64,000 nt of DNA from Tillus elongatus (GCA_964006375.1 OZ023265.1:171995943-172059942), one strand, 5' to 3'; counted from the first letter of the stretch, positions 13,982-24,454 are shown. The notes: generated from the letters alone by a model not told the origin. Program-made: numbers and translations.

Positions 13982-14315
13982 TTGCCTACATACTTGGTTT
14001 ATTGCTGTGGTAAAGTAGTAACATATAATGTGTGTTATAGTGTATAACTTTTTAACGGAAAAAGATAGCATTTTTTTTCTTTACATAATTTGTCCAGAAA
14101 AAATAGTTCTTTTTAGATATGCCAAAATGTAGGTATATTTCTAGGAAAAAAATTCTATGACGTCATTACTTCAGTTTTCAGATATCCAAAAATATGCACA
14201 TTTCGCTTATAATGGACCTTACTCAATCGCATTTAAGAACCTCTTTTCAGATTTTTTCTATCGCTTTTGCTTTTTTTACAATAGAGCCGGGACATCGAGT
14301 TTCGCTCACCCTGTA

Positions 14316-14435
14316 CAGTACGCTCAAAAAAGTTGGAATAAATTCATTTAAAATTTAGACCTTTTAGAAAAGAAACGTTTGAGCCAGTCGTTTTTTATTT
14401 ATAAATTAGCTTTTGCAAACTAATTTTTATTTATA
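14316..14435 (+). repeat. Possible Tc1/mariner terminal fragment
   Basis: Directly after the TA that ends M3 comes CAGTACGCTCAAAAAAGTTG, a sequence of the style seen at Tc1-like TIR starts. No partner end or transposase was found, so this is only suggestive. Confidence 0.3.
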
Positions 14436-15370
14436 CAGTGTGGCTCACAAAATTGAAGACGTCACACCTTGTGCTTCTTGGATGACCACAGCCAATTTTA
14501 TTTTATTTTCGGATTCTGCGAAAAATTTGGATCATATTTTACACATCATAATCTATATCTAAATTAGGTAGTTTTCTTAATTTCTGTTTATTTAAACTGA
14601 ACATGTTAAGCAACGTTTTGCCTTGACAAAAGTGTAAATAGGCAAAATTTCTGATAGGGCTACAGAAAACCCGAACTGGATAATAAAGCGCCGCCGCAAT
14701 ACCCTCAGTAGTAAATGTTTAGGCAGCAATTGTTGGAAACAGAATTCTGTGTCCCTTCTTCTTTGAGGGTACATTGACTAAAGAAGATATCTAGGGGTTC
14801 GATATTTCGATTTGATGCATGCGTTTGCTGTAATGTATCCAAATCCAGAAGATCCCGACATTCTCAATAATACCTTATGATAGCAACAAGACGGAGCATT
14901 GGCCCATTATACTTATCCGGTGCGTGAATACTCAGATACTGTTTTTTCTGAGGGGTAAATCAGTCGACGAGGTCCAATAGAATGGCCAGCCAGATTCCCT
15001 CATTTGACTCTGGTAGTTTAGTATCTATGGAGATACTTAAAATCTGAAGTATATATCAATATTGACGATTCAAAGCGCGAATCAGACAGAAAGTTTAATT
15101 AAACAAATAATACATAATCTTATGCAATAATTCTAAGACGCAACACTCATAATGTTTTTGGAATACCTCAATTGAAGTAAACCTATCATATATTCGCGCG
15201 AAAAATTTAATGAAACTTTGCGACAAATATTGGCAAAATTAGATTCGGGCTAAATCACCTCATCTTTAATGAAAATTTGATACCAACAAGAATAAATAAT
15301 ACGTACCTAAGAAATCTACTGTCCTTATTTTAAACAAGTCGATGCAGGAAAGTTTTAAGGCACAAAATCT
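14436..15370 (+). mobile_element. DD41D mariner fragment M4
   Basis: The left end CAGTGTGGCTCACAAAATTG is preceded by TA (14434-14435). A heavily decayed transposase follows. I could not locate the right inverted repeat, so the right boundary is approximate. Confidence 0.55.
14840..15240 (+). pseudogene. DD41D-type transposase remnant (M4)
   Basis: Conceptual reading gives DPDILNNT, stops, then QQDGALAHYTYPVREYSDTV, a stop, then RRGPIEWPARFPHLTLVV and LWRYLKSEVYI. This aligns with the second half of the other transposases here. The D of QQDG is kept. The third catalytic position, at a spacing of 41 residues, reads V instead of D. Several stops are present. Nothing of the N-terminal DNA-binding domain is recognisable. 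Confidence 0.7.
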
Positions 15371-15455
15371 TAGGAGGGTATTAACCCTCCTAAGATATGA
15401 TCATTAGATCAGTACTCGTGGAGAACCCAAATCACCACAACACATATTTTATAGA

Positions 15456-15496
15456 CCTTATGATCGTTTCACTGACAACGTCAGCGTCATCAGAGG
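15456..15496 (-). ncRNA. Hammerhead ribozyme-like motif (left arm)
   Basis: On the minus strand: CCT, CTGATGA (15493-15487), a stem II built from CTGAC/GTCAG, GAAA (15470-15467), CGATCA, TA, AGG. Stem III is not perfectly self-complementary here (CGATCA against CGATCG in the right arm), so activity is doubtful. Confidence 0.55.
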
Positions 15497-15532
15497 ATGA
15501 AAAATTAGAAGAAAAAAAATAGAATTTTTCAT

Positions 15533-15570
15533 CCTCTGATGACGTTGACGTCAGCGAAACGATCGTAAGG
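15533..15570 (+). ncRNA. Hammerhead ribozyme, PLE-style (right arm)
   Basis: Core CTGATGA (15536-15542), stem II GTTG/CAGC with loop ACGT, GAAA (15556-15559), self-complementary stem III CGATCG (15560-15565), cleavage dinucleotide TA (15566-15567). Stem I is only three visible pairs (CCT/AGG). The layout matches the motifs at 13165 and 60398. Confidence 0.65.
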
Positions 15571-15655
15571 TATTTAAAATATGTGTTGTGGTGATTTGGG
15601 TTCTCCAAGTGTACTTATCATCACAGGTTCCAGTTTTTACATAGGGTAAATGATC

Positions 15656-16402
15656 ATTTATATAAATAGGATTCCCGGAACACCTGTATCACAACTGCGT
15701 TTTAAACGACTGAAATGGCGAAACTTTTAAAGCTCGTAAATCACCTTCCGTATATCTCTCTAACAAATGAGGAAACCTTTACGCAAAAAAGAGACAGCGT
15801 AAAACAAAACACGGGCACGTGTCAGGAAGCAATACGTCTCACAAAGGTGAGAAGCGATGCGATCCTATAACACTTTCATTCTAGCGTCAGTCACCGGGCC
15901 ACTAATTGGTAAAAATCTAGATACAGTGTCGATTTCGAGCCTCTCAGAAGCCCCTGCTAATTGAGGGTAAGCCATCAAAGTAAATTATTATCGCGAAGAG
16001 CACTAATGATATTTGTAATTAATGAAGCTTCTTTTTCGGGAACCGTTTTTGGAACCCGCTTTAGAAATTCCTTACGGAAATTGCTTCCTTTGGGAATTTG
16101 ATTTAAAATTTCCAAGGTAATAAAGATTTAATTGTCGATAATCCTGATAAATTATCGTCACGAGTCTGGATCGGACCTCAAGCAGCTGTCGAAGCTAATA
16201 CACTGGTATGAACAAAAGATTTGTTAAGCCGTTTTGCGCTCCTGTTTGATAAAAAGAAGAATATCTCCGGGTACGAGATTGACTTCCGAGATTCCTTTTT
16301 GTGATCAAACTTATCAGAACGTATAATATAATTGTGATGTTTGGTTGGGAAGAGTATACAAAATAGTCGTTTGCTTAAATTAGTTTTAGAAGTCTTAAAT
16401 AA
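15656..16402. other. No recognisable feature
   Basis: Mixed-composition non-coding sequence; I found no long frame, TIR or repeat. Confidence 0.45.
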
Positions 16403-16480
16403 GGCAGCCTCAATGACTCACTGGTAAGAACGTGTTTCTCTGAAGATAAGGGTGGCTGGTTCAATTCTCAGTGGAAGATT
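16403..16480 (+). repeat. tRNA-like SINE head
   Basis: An A-box-like stretch TGACTCACTGGTAAGAACG is followed ~40 nt later by a good B box, GGTTCAATTCT (16458-16468): the spacing of a tRNA-type RNA polymerase III promoter. The acceptor stem does not close and T-rich sequence follows, so a tRNA-derived SINE or old pseudo-tRNA is likelier than a working tRNA. Confidence 0.45.
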
Positions 16481-17274
16481 TATTTCACTTTTTCAGTTTA
16501 TACTGTAGAAAGTAACATTAACCGAGGTCGTAGAATTGTGTTGTTAAATATCTGGACGTTCCTTCCTTTTGATGAGGCGTAAATCCGTCCATATCATGAT
16601 CAGTTGTTATCAAAAAAACATGTTGCTCTTTTAAAGAAAGGATTAATACTATTTGTCTTTAATTCACTGGTGTAAGTTATTCCGAAAGTAGGTAATTTAA
16701 AACACTGACTATAGATCTGTATTACAGCTAAAAGCTTAATTGCATTTTTTGTCGCAAAGAAACGTAATGTATCCGCCTTTGGTGACCTGCTAATATCCGA
16801 TACAGAAATAATCCTTGTTGAAAACTGATAGGCGTAGGACTGAAAGATGCCCTGGTATACAATTCAGTCACGTTATTTACGCTCTGGGAGAGAGCTTGAT
16901 TAATTAAAGCTGCATGGTTCTCGAAATAAGTTCTGGAAATAACATTTCTATTCGTGAACCCTTTCAATGTTGCAAAAACGTTTCACCCACGTTTATGGTC
17001 AAACGAAAGATTGAAAGTTCACAGAATGATATTAATATTACCTGATTTCAAATTAATGAAATGTTTCGTGTGAAGGCGGGTAGAACCCAATGTAATTATT
17101 TTATTATTTTTAATGCTACGCACCGTTAAATAAAGCCAAATATGTTTCGAATCTAATACAAAGCAAACAGATGCAATAATTGAGTTTGACTAGAGTAAAC
17201 TCCACAAATTCATCGCATTTATTTATTAAAACCGCTCCATAGATCCTCTACAAGGACTATGAAGTTGCTGTAGC
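16481..17274. other. No recognisable feature
   Basis: Non-coding; a minus-strand open frame at 16728-16967 shows no domain and is probably chance. Confidence 0.4.
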
Positions 17275-17455
17275 TTTATTGTGGGGCCTCAATCTGCCTA
17301 CTATCACGCTGGAAGTCGTCTCTACGCCCTCAGTATTTTCAACCCTAAACCTCTCAGATCCTTCTCAGGTGTACGGTTGAAAGCACTGCGACCTTACAGT
17401 CGATCTCCAGCGAGATTTGGAAACTAGGCAGATTGAAGCCCCGTAAACGACCTAC
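17275..17455. repeat. Structured repeat module with inverted ends
   Basis: GGGGCCTCAATCTGCCTAC at about 17283 is answered by the inverted CTAGGCAGATTGAAGCCCC near 17424-17442. The second half (TCTCCAGCGAGATTTGG plus the following CAGATTGAAGCCCCGTAA) is found again at about 46950-46990 downstream of a Penelope-like gene. It may be the terminal part of a PLE or another structured repeat. Confidence 0.5.
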
Positions 17456-17465
17456 AGCCACTTAA

Positions 17466-17467
<2 letters not shown>

Positions 17468-17551
<84 letters not shown>
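17468..17551. repeat. TA microsatellite
   Basis: About 42 TA units. The immediate flanks are not the usual TAH modules; the TAH body starts ~90 bp later. Confidence 0.9.
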
Positions 17552-17553
<2 letters not shown>

Positions 17554-17640
17554 AGATACATAAACACAAAACAAGATAATAACACACAAAATGGCCAACA
17601 TGACAGCGATAACAGACAGACAAACATCAATTTATTCAAA

Positions 17641-18437
17641 AATACTTAAAGTTATAGGCATTTAAAGAAAAATAAATTTGGGTTTTCCTCAAAACGTCAA
17701 AGTCGCGATTTAAAATGTCAAAATTGGTAATATTTAGGCAAAGAACCTGAAATGAGTTTGAGCTATGGAAATAAATTGTCTCAAGAAGAATGTTTTACAA
17801 AGCCTGAAGTCTTAGTTTCAATCGTCATTCTCCTTCGTTTTAGTAAAATGTTTCCAGAAAATTAATTTCAAATAGACCCTTTCTCTGATGCAGTAGTCTT
17901 GGCTATAGAGTTTATCGTTTAATGGTATATAATTTTTGTCGAATTTTCGTAAAAAATCAATAAAGCTCAATATATCCGTTATTATGCAAGATACGAAAAT
18001 AAATTGTATACATTAATTATAGGGTGTCTTGAGCTACATATTAAAAAACTATTTCTACAATTACAGGGTGGCTCATAAGTCGTTGGTGATTTCTTTTTTG
18101 TCGAACACGCCTTATGTTATTGAGTTTTTGCATATTCCATCGAAATATACTACATGTTTGTAAGAAAAGAAATTCTGGTAGCGAATTTTTATTAAATGCT
18201 TCAAATTTGAATAGCTATTGACCTATAAGGTGGACCAGGAAACCAGTTTTTTCGGAAATTTTTGTACGTTTTTAGACAATAAAGTTATTTTGATGAAACA
18301 TGGCACATTGTTTCTACTATATAGGTTATACTGGTAAGCAAATTTGATGCCTGCTTTCTTCAAAAAAACATATTTGCTATTAAAAACATTTTTATGAAAA
18401 TTCACTATCATAACGCACTTGCTGCGTCCAGACTTTT
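17641..18437 (+). mobile_element. TAH element, 3' body and terminal cassette
   Basis: It contains the body modules in order: 'gttataggcatttaaagaaa', 'cctcaaaacgtcaaagtcgc', 'cataagtcgttggtgat'. A degraded inner 3' signature follows near 18176, then the cassette, and it ends CATAACGCACTTGCTGCGTC before a T-run. The 5' half is missing. Confidence 0.75.
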
Positions 18438-19002
18438 TCTTTATTCAAGCAGGGTTTATTCCCAGAAAGTGGAGGTTCAACTAAAAAAATTATAACCGTT
18501 TTCACCTATCCATAGGTCAATCCGGGGACACACTGTATGGTATATTTGTATGTTAAATTTCCTATTAAAAATGGACAAATTATCTTGGCAGTCCTGTATA
18601 CGCTTCTTGAAATTGTTTGACGTCTAACTTTGACGTTAAACACCAGATATACCAAACTCACTACTCGGGATTCTAGAGCCTCGAAATTGATTTTTCGTAA
18701 ACCAGTGGCGGCTCGTGGGTGTCTTACAGGGGTGAGCACGGGGTTTGTGAGTAGCATTGCCTATCAGTAACCAATGGCGGCGCAGACAAAAATTTTGAAA
18801 ATTTTCAAGGTCACACGTTTTCCTAACACTTCGGAATTTCAATGAGAAATTATTTTATATAAAAATATAGACTTTCACAAGAATACGTTTTGGGAAATTG
18901 GGAGCTATTTGAAATAAGATTTAATCACGAATATCGATGGCATAAATTTATTAAAATAATGGGTGACAACGTGTGAAAAAATTTGATATAGGTATGTTAC
19001 CG

Positions 19003-19093
19003 TTACTTGTAGAGGAAATCAGCTCGCCTGTCCTTATTGTTCACAAAAATGTTAATCACTTTTTCATTTAAGTCCCGGATGTGTTTCACCTTT
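19003..19093 (-). pseudogene. hAT transposase, last ~30 residues
   Basis: The minus strand reads VKHIRDLNEKVINIFVNNKD then RRADFLYK and a stop (TAA, 19005-19003), a typical end of hAT transposases of the ZMYM1-like group. It continues the segment at 19778-19988; a TAH element was inserted between the two. Confidence 0.8.
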
Positions 19094-19218
19094 TAGTGAA
19101 TTTTTATTTAAAAAAATTCACTAATAGAGAGGTATCGATGGTGAGACTTTGCACAAATTCTTTCAAATGAGTGCGAACTAGGACCCCTAGAACCCATATC
19201 CGGGGTCAGTTTCAATTT

Positions 19219-19300
<82 letters not shown>

Positions 19301-19777
19301 GTATCCAACCGCTAACTCAAAAAATAATTAACCGATTTTGATGAAACTCAGCAAATGCCTTTCTTTTATTAATGGCTGGGATGAGTTCGTTAGTCAGAAA
19401 AATCGGACGGGGTTTTCCGGGAAAATTTTGAGTTTTCTTTCGAAAAAAATTTTTTTCTCCGAAAGTAACAAAGCTGTTTTAATGAAATTTAGTATATATG
19501 TTGCCTCAAAAAAGATATTACTACGTATTGAAATTCAACTTTCTAAGTTGAGAGAAAATTGGGTTATTCAAAATTTAAATTTTATTTTGAAAAAAATGTT
19601 TTTCTCCGAAAATTACAAAGTTATTTTGATGAAATTTTGTGGATATCTTGCCTTAGGAAAGACCTTACTACGTATTAAAATTAAACTCTTAGCTTATAGA
19701 AAATTGAGTTATTTAAATTTGAAGCATTTAATAAAAATTCACTACCATGACGCACTTCCTGCGTCCCGAGTTTTTTT
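19094..19777 (+). mobile_element. TAH element inside hAT transposase, full-length small copy
   Basis: The 5' end TAGTGAATTTTTATTT forms a hairpin with AAAAAAATTCACTA. A GACCCCGGATATGGG-type module (in reverse sense), a TA tract (~19225-19300) and 'ccgattttgatgaaact' modules follow. The end is ATTCACTACCATGACGCACT plus TCCTGCGTC, then a T-run. The host codons on both sides (SIEK and VKHIRDLN) give a pre-insertion site within a T-run, without an obvious TIR or long target duplication. Confidence 0.8.
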
Positions 19778-19988
19778 TTCTCGATGGACAACATGGCCAA
19801 TGTTGTAAGTCTATCTTGGCTCATGGTATTCCTTAAAAATGTCCTAACGTGTTTTAAAGTAGAAAAGTACCTTTCGCTTCCTGAAATGGTCATTGTAATC
19901 GTTGCTACAATATTACATAGTTTATAAATTTCGAAAAATGTTTCGTTAAGGTTATTTTCCTTTAGAAAATTTAAGAAAGCACTAATAG
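19778..19988 (-). pseudogene. hAT transposase C-terminal dimerisation segment
   Basis: Conceptual translation includes ETFFEIYKLCNIVATITMT and SGSERYFSTLKHVRTFLRNT, then MSQDRLTTLAMLSIEK: the SERxFSxLKxIKTxLRxxMxxxRLxxLAxLSI pattern of the hAT dimerisation domain, the best conserved part of the family. It is interrupted upstream by the (TAA)n tail of a retroelement and downstream by a TAH element. Confidence 0.88.
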
Positions 19989-21605
19989 TAATAATAATAA
20001 TAATAATAATAGGGTTTATTCAGCGAAAAATAATACATAAGAAAAAAAAAAGTTAACAATCGTTATCCTTAAATATAGATGTCTCAGAATAAACAGTGAG
20101 ATAAATACTCACGAAATACTCATCATAGGTACTTTTGTGTGAGTTTACATAATCCCTAACATGCTGTCATCTAAAATTCAGCCTTCCGTGAAAATAAAGA
20201 CCCGCAGAGCACCGGGATAATCCAGCGCAGTTCCCGTAACTGCAGCCCACCGCCTCGTGTACAAAAGCATGGACAGTTATTTAACCGGCTATATGCTACC
20301 ACCAATGTATTTACTTGCTCAATCACACGCACACACACACTCACTCCTACACAGACACACACAGAGACAAAGGGCACACCAGTCACAGAATAAAAAATGC
20401 TCACTAATTAAAGGAGAAAAGGTCGTATAGATAAAACTGTGGACGGATCACAAATGTAAACAGTACAAGAAAAAAATTAATATATTTTTTTAAGTTCATC
20501 ACTGCGAAGAAACAGCGTGTGCATAAATAAAAATATGTGTGCAGACAAATGTATATAAAAAAACCGGCAAAAACACCCCTAAAAAGACCAAGCAAACACA
20601 AACGAGACAGATTTCCCGGTCCAGAATTATCACAAATCAAAATCGACAATATGCCTCGCTTAGTTTCTCGACATTGTCGTGAGCCATACCCTCAAGTGGT
20701 TTTTGAATCTTCTTAGCAATACACATTCTCTTAGTCACTGAGGGATCAAGTTATATAATTTTTGCCCTATGTAAATATGGCTTCGCTAACCAATTTCTTT
20801 CCTACACCTATCCCTTCTGCACTGATTTATTTGCCTGGTCTCATATCGGTGCTCCGGAAAGGTCAGCTCATCTGCGTGTTTATAACGCTCCGCCAGTGCC
20901 GCCTGGAAGTACAGTTTTCTACAGTCTAGAACGCCAGCTTCCCTAAAAAGATCTTCACTAGGGTAGGTTAAAGATTTGCGGTACATTATTTTGAGTACCC
21001 ATTTTTGCACAACATCTAATCGTCTATATAAGTTTTGTCTTACTCCACCCCAACCAACTATTCCGTAAGCCAGCTGGAACTGTACCAGTGAATAATATAA
21101 GATCTTCATTTCCCTGGTGTTTAAATATTCCCTCAGGAACCTAAACTTGTAGAGTAAGGATCTAACCCTGTCCACAATTTGATCCACTTGCTTACCCCAC
21201 CTGAGATGTCTATCAATTATGATGCTCAGGTATCGAATACTTTCCGCTTGATCTATTCTAAGAACCTTTTGGGTTTCTGTTTTGATCATCAGCGGGTCAT
21301 TGCCAGGTAATGTATTGCTGTACGTTGAGAATGGCAAAAATTTGGTCCTCTCCTGATTAACTGTCAAGAAGTTTACGTTGAACCAGTTAACAACCATGGT
21401 AAACTCACCTTGTACCTTTTGCTTGACACCGTCCCAAGTTCGATCACTCCAAAATATCACTGTATCATCTGTATAGCCTATGATTTCACCTTCACATTCC
21501 AAGGACAATAAGTCATTTATATAAAGATTGAACAAGGTAGGCCCCAGAACACTACCCTGTGGAATACCTTCCATAGATCTCATATCTTCTCGGTTATATA
21601 AAGTA
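19989..21605 (-). mobile_element. 5'-truncated non-LTR retrotransposon N2 with (TAA)n tail
   Basis: Read on the minus strand: an RT gene from its palm domain, an ~650-bp 3' UTR, then AATAAACCC and a TAT/TTA repeat (20010-19988). Imperfect CA repeats lie in the UTR (20326-20362). It sits between two parts of the hAT transposase. Confidence 0.8.
20660..21597 (-). pseudogene. Non-LTR reverse transcriptase, C-terminal two thirds (N2)
   Basis: Open from YNREDMRSMEGIPQGSVLGP, entering at RT motif 4, to a first in-frame stop at 20786. The frame continues with two more stops through RSHIYIGQKLYNLIP and LLRRFKNHL to 20660. The catalytic box reads YTDDTVIF, with T in place of the usual A before DD. 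Thumb motifs include YLSIIIDRHLRWGKQVD and LVQFQLAYGIVGWGG. No endonuclease (5' truncation) and no RNase H are present. A CR1/L2-like or jockey-like source is likely. Confidence 0.82.
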
Positions 21606-21613
21606 ATTAATTA

Positions 21614-21687
21614 TGTTTTAAACAAATTAAAAAACAGTTTGATTCTTTTAGGACACCCACATAACCACTTAAATCTGTCATAGACAC
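21614..21687 (-). pseudogene. hAT transposase fragment, TTF zinc finger (downstream part)
   Basis: The minus strand reads DRFKWLCGCPKRIKLFFNLF. The WLCGC pattern marks the TTF-type zinc finger of ZMYM1-like hAT proteins; the following Cys residues of the usual LFCxxCLLF are not kept. It joins the segment at 23398-23540 across the inserted second hAT element. Confidence 0.7.
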
Positions 21688-22736
21688 TAGGGATGGGCAC
21701 ATTTCTTAAAACATCGAGGTTAACATCGATGTTTAACATCGAAACCTACTATCGATGGTAGGAAAAACATCGGCTGGAAAACATCGATGTTGGGAAACAT
21801 CGATGTTTTCAAAATAATAGTAAATTTACTAATTTTATGTTCTTTCGAGAGAAAAAAAAATAGTTTGTAGTTTTGTAGGCATTAGAAAATGGAAACATAT
21901 TCCGATGCAGATTATGGCAGGTGCAGGTTAAAAAAAATTCGGGACGTTATGGTAGTGAATTTTCATAAAAATATTTTTAATAGCAAATGCAATAACATAA
22001 GGCGTGTGTGATTAAAAAAAAAAAGAACATTTATATCACCAACGACTTATGGGCCATCCTGTGATTGTAGAAATATTTTTTTAAGATGTACCTCGAGACA
22101 CCTTATAATTAATGTATACAAGTTTTTTGTATATCTTGTATAATAACCGATATATTAAGCTTAATTGATTTTTTTACGAAAATTCGACAGAAATTATATA
22201 CCATTAAACGATAAACTCTATAGCTAAGACTACTGCGAAGCATCAGAGAAAGGGTCTACTTGGAATGAATTTTTTTTCTGGAAATATTTTAGTAAAATGA
22301 AGGACAATGATGGTTGAAACTAAGACTTCAGGGTTTGTAAAACATTCTTCTTGAGACATTTTCTTTCCATAGCCCGTATTAGATTCAAGTTCTTTGCCTA
22401 AATATTGCCAATTTTGACGTTTTAAATCGCAACTTTGACGTTTTGAGGAAAACCCCAATTTATGTTTCTTTAAATGCCTATAACTTTTGTTGTTTAACCT
22501 ACAGAGCTAAATTTTGGTAGGTACCTTGCCTATAACAATGTAAACCCACCAACCTAATTTGGTTGCCCTTACTTGGTTGATTTCGGAGATATATTTTTTT
22601 TCTAAAGAAAACACAAAATTTTCCGGGAAAACCTGGGCCGATTTTCCTGAATAACGAACTTGTCCAAGCCACTTGCAAAAGGAAGGTATTCACCAAATTT
22701 AATCAAAATCGGCCCATTATTTTTTGAGTCATCGGT

Positions 22737-22823
<87 letters not shown>

Positions 22824-23389
22824 CATATAAAAATCGAATCTGATCTCGGATATGTTTTCTGGGGGGCCTAATTAGCGCTCATTTGCAAAAAAATTTTCAA
22901 AATTCAAAAGTCGGGATCTCCTCATTAGTGAATTTTTTTAAAGAAAATTCACTAAAAACGGCTATTACTGGTTCTGTGTTACTGTCAGAGCCCAGCGCCA
23001 CCAATCTCCGAGCCTTAAACGTTCCTGTTTATGATGTTACTACGTCAATTAATCGGACAGGAGTGCCCATTTATGCCAGGTAGCCGGAATTTAATACTTA
23101 CTGCGTTCACGTACAGATGTCGCCTAAGTCACAATGTGCAAAGAGTAAAGAATCAATTACTTCAATTAGTAATTTGTTCAGTAAATTGATGTATTTTTTA
23201 GCTACTTAAAGACTTTCTAACTGAAAAATTACAGGACATTTGTGGGATACGTAACGATGTTTCGATGATTACAAATAACATCGATGTTAAAAATATAACA
23301 TCGAAATTACAACATCGATGTTTTAAACATCGATGTTCAATGGAAAACATCGATATTCCAAAAACATCGATGTTAGCTGCCCATCCCTA
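21688..23389. mobile_element. Second hAT element with AACATCGATGTT palindromes, non-autonomous
   Basis: Ends TAGGGATGGGCA and TGCCCATCCCTA are perfect inverted repeats. The 8-bp flanks are ATAGACAC (21680-21687) and GTAGACAC (23390-23397), 7 of 8 identical. Near both ends the 12-bp palindrome AACATCGATGTT occurs seven times exactly (three left, four right), plus near-copies. Subterminal arrays like this serve as transposase binding sites in other hAT elements. No transposase domain was recognised, and a reverse TAH copy occupies the middle. Confidence 0.8.
21938..22958 (-). mobile_element. TAH element, reverse, inside the second hAT element
   Basis: It begins with a shortened 3' signature (GGGACGTTATGGTAGTGAAT, lacking the hairpin core) and contains all body modules and a TA tract at 22740-22822. 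The 5' hairpin TAGTGAATTTTTTTAA / AGAAAATTCACTA ends it at 22954. Confidence 0.8.
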
Positions 23390-23397
23390 GTAGACAC

Positions 23398-23540
23398 TAA
23401 TATCAAGTTTTCGTGGAAAACTTTGCATTTTTCCCATTTCTGTTTTGGAAATAATTAAATCGGGTGTCGGCCTTCGTAGTCGCTTAATTTCCGTTCGGAT
23501 ATCGTACATTATGTCTTTATTAGTCAATAAAAAGTTCACC
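23398..23540 (-). pseudogene. hAT transposase N-terminal fragment
   Basis: The minus strand reads VNFLLTNKDIMYDIRTEIKR, continues TPDLIISKTEMGKMQSFPRK, and ends in LDISVY just before the second hAT element; it resumes at 21687. This is the region before the TTF finger. An upstream start codon was not resolved. Confidence 0.6.
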
Positions 23541-24011
23541 GAATTAATTTAGACACGTTTCACAATCAAAAACAGTAAAAACACATTTCTCAGCGAAGAA
23601 AATAAACAACACTTAAAACAGTCACTGAACATGTGTGACCCCTTGAGCCGATTTTAATGACATCCTCGCTGTGTTCGGTTTGCAAGCCCGATGACAAACG
23701 AGGGCTGGATATCATGTGCCCTCGTGTTTGAATGTGTATATTCATATTCAAAGGCGCAAGCACGCGTAATGCGACCACGGTGGCTGGATGCAAAGTCAAA
23801 GTCTACCGTAGAATAGAGTACGGTAGCGCGATGATGAGTCAATAATAATGAGAATATGGATAGTTTGCCGTATATAATTAATTGATATTATTGTAACATT
23901 GTAACTGTCATTTATCGTAAATGAAAAGAAAATAAATCTATTTTTTCTATTGAAATTTGAGCTGGGCACGTGCCCCTATGCCCTTCATCACCAGCCGCCA
24001 CTGTCGTAAAC

Positions 24012-24454
24012 TTAAATGTCCTCTCGACCCTTTAATCACAAAAAGAAGATTCGGGTAACTTGGATGCATGCTCATGCCTCAGAAGAGAATGTTAGGAACT
24101 TAAGGATTCGCGTACAGTCTGACGCATTTCCTAGAGCTGCACTTTCCAAAACTTCCGGGAATTTCCTTAAAGTGTGATTATGTATAACGTGAAAGGATAT
24201 CGGTCAGAGCAGATTAAACCTAATTTATGTTTATAGCACTTTAATCATCCACTAAAACTAATATTTGAGACTGCTTGTGCATTTTAACCAACTTAGCAAA
24301 ATCAAAGTATTTTCTTTAAAACATAATTAAATGTTAATATTTAAAACTAGTGTAAATATATAGTAACACATATTTTTTTAATAATACAACTGTCCCAGTA
24401 AATCGTATTCTTTAACTTTAGCATCTTCCCAGAAGATTAATAAACATCAATTTT
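24012..24454. other. No recognisable feature
   Basis: Flank of the 5.3-kb hAT element; AT-rich, non-coding. Confidence 0.4.

Larger units (their letters stand above)
8708..14313 (+). mobile_element. DD41D mariner transposon M3, host of nested insertions
   Basis: The left end (CAGGGTAAGTGAAACTCGAT, from 8708) and the right end (complement of ATCGAGTTTCGCTCACCCTG, ending 14313) form inverted repeats that can be followed for ~280 bp. TA flanks both ends (8706-8707 and 14314-14315). Of the original element only the TIRs and the C-terminal two thirds of the transposase remain. The middle is filled by a Penelope-like fragment (12170-13265) and a full non-LTR retrotransposon (9009-12161). Confidence 0.85.
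15380..15655. mobile_element. Penelope-like pseudo-LTR pair, inverted, with two hammerheads
   Basis: Two arms of ~105 bp face each other around an A-rich centre (about 15500-15525). Left arm: CACAACACATATTTTATAGA; right arm: the matching ATTTAAAATATGTGTTGTGG. Each arm carries a hammerhead-like motif. Parts of the same sequence recur at 2895-2998 and near 30530. No RT remains. Confidence 0.65.
18703..24003 (-). mobile_element. hAT transposon (ZMYM/TTF-finger type), 5.3 kb with nested inserts
   Basis: It starts CAGTGGCGGCTCGTGGGTG and ends CCAGCCGCCACTG, inverted to each other. TCGTAAAC is directly repeated at 18695-18702 and 24004-24011: a perfect 8-bp target duplication, the hAT hallmark. 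Transposase pieces on the minus strand include a TTF-type zinc-finger start and the C-terminal dimerisation region. Between them lie a non-LTR element, a second hAT element and TAH copies. Confidence 0.88.

Noticed and set aside
16403..16480. Functional tRNA gene
   Set aside because: A and B boxes are present but the acceptor stem and anticodon arm do not fold as a tRNA; the same holds for 48808 and 63419.
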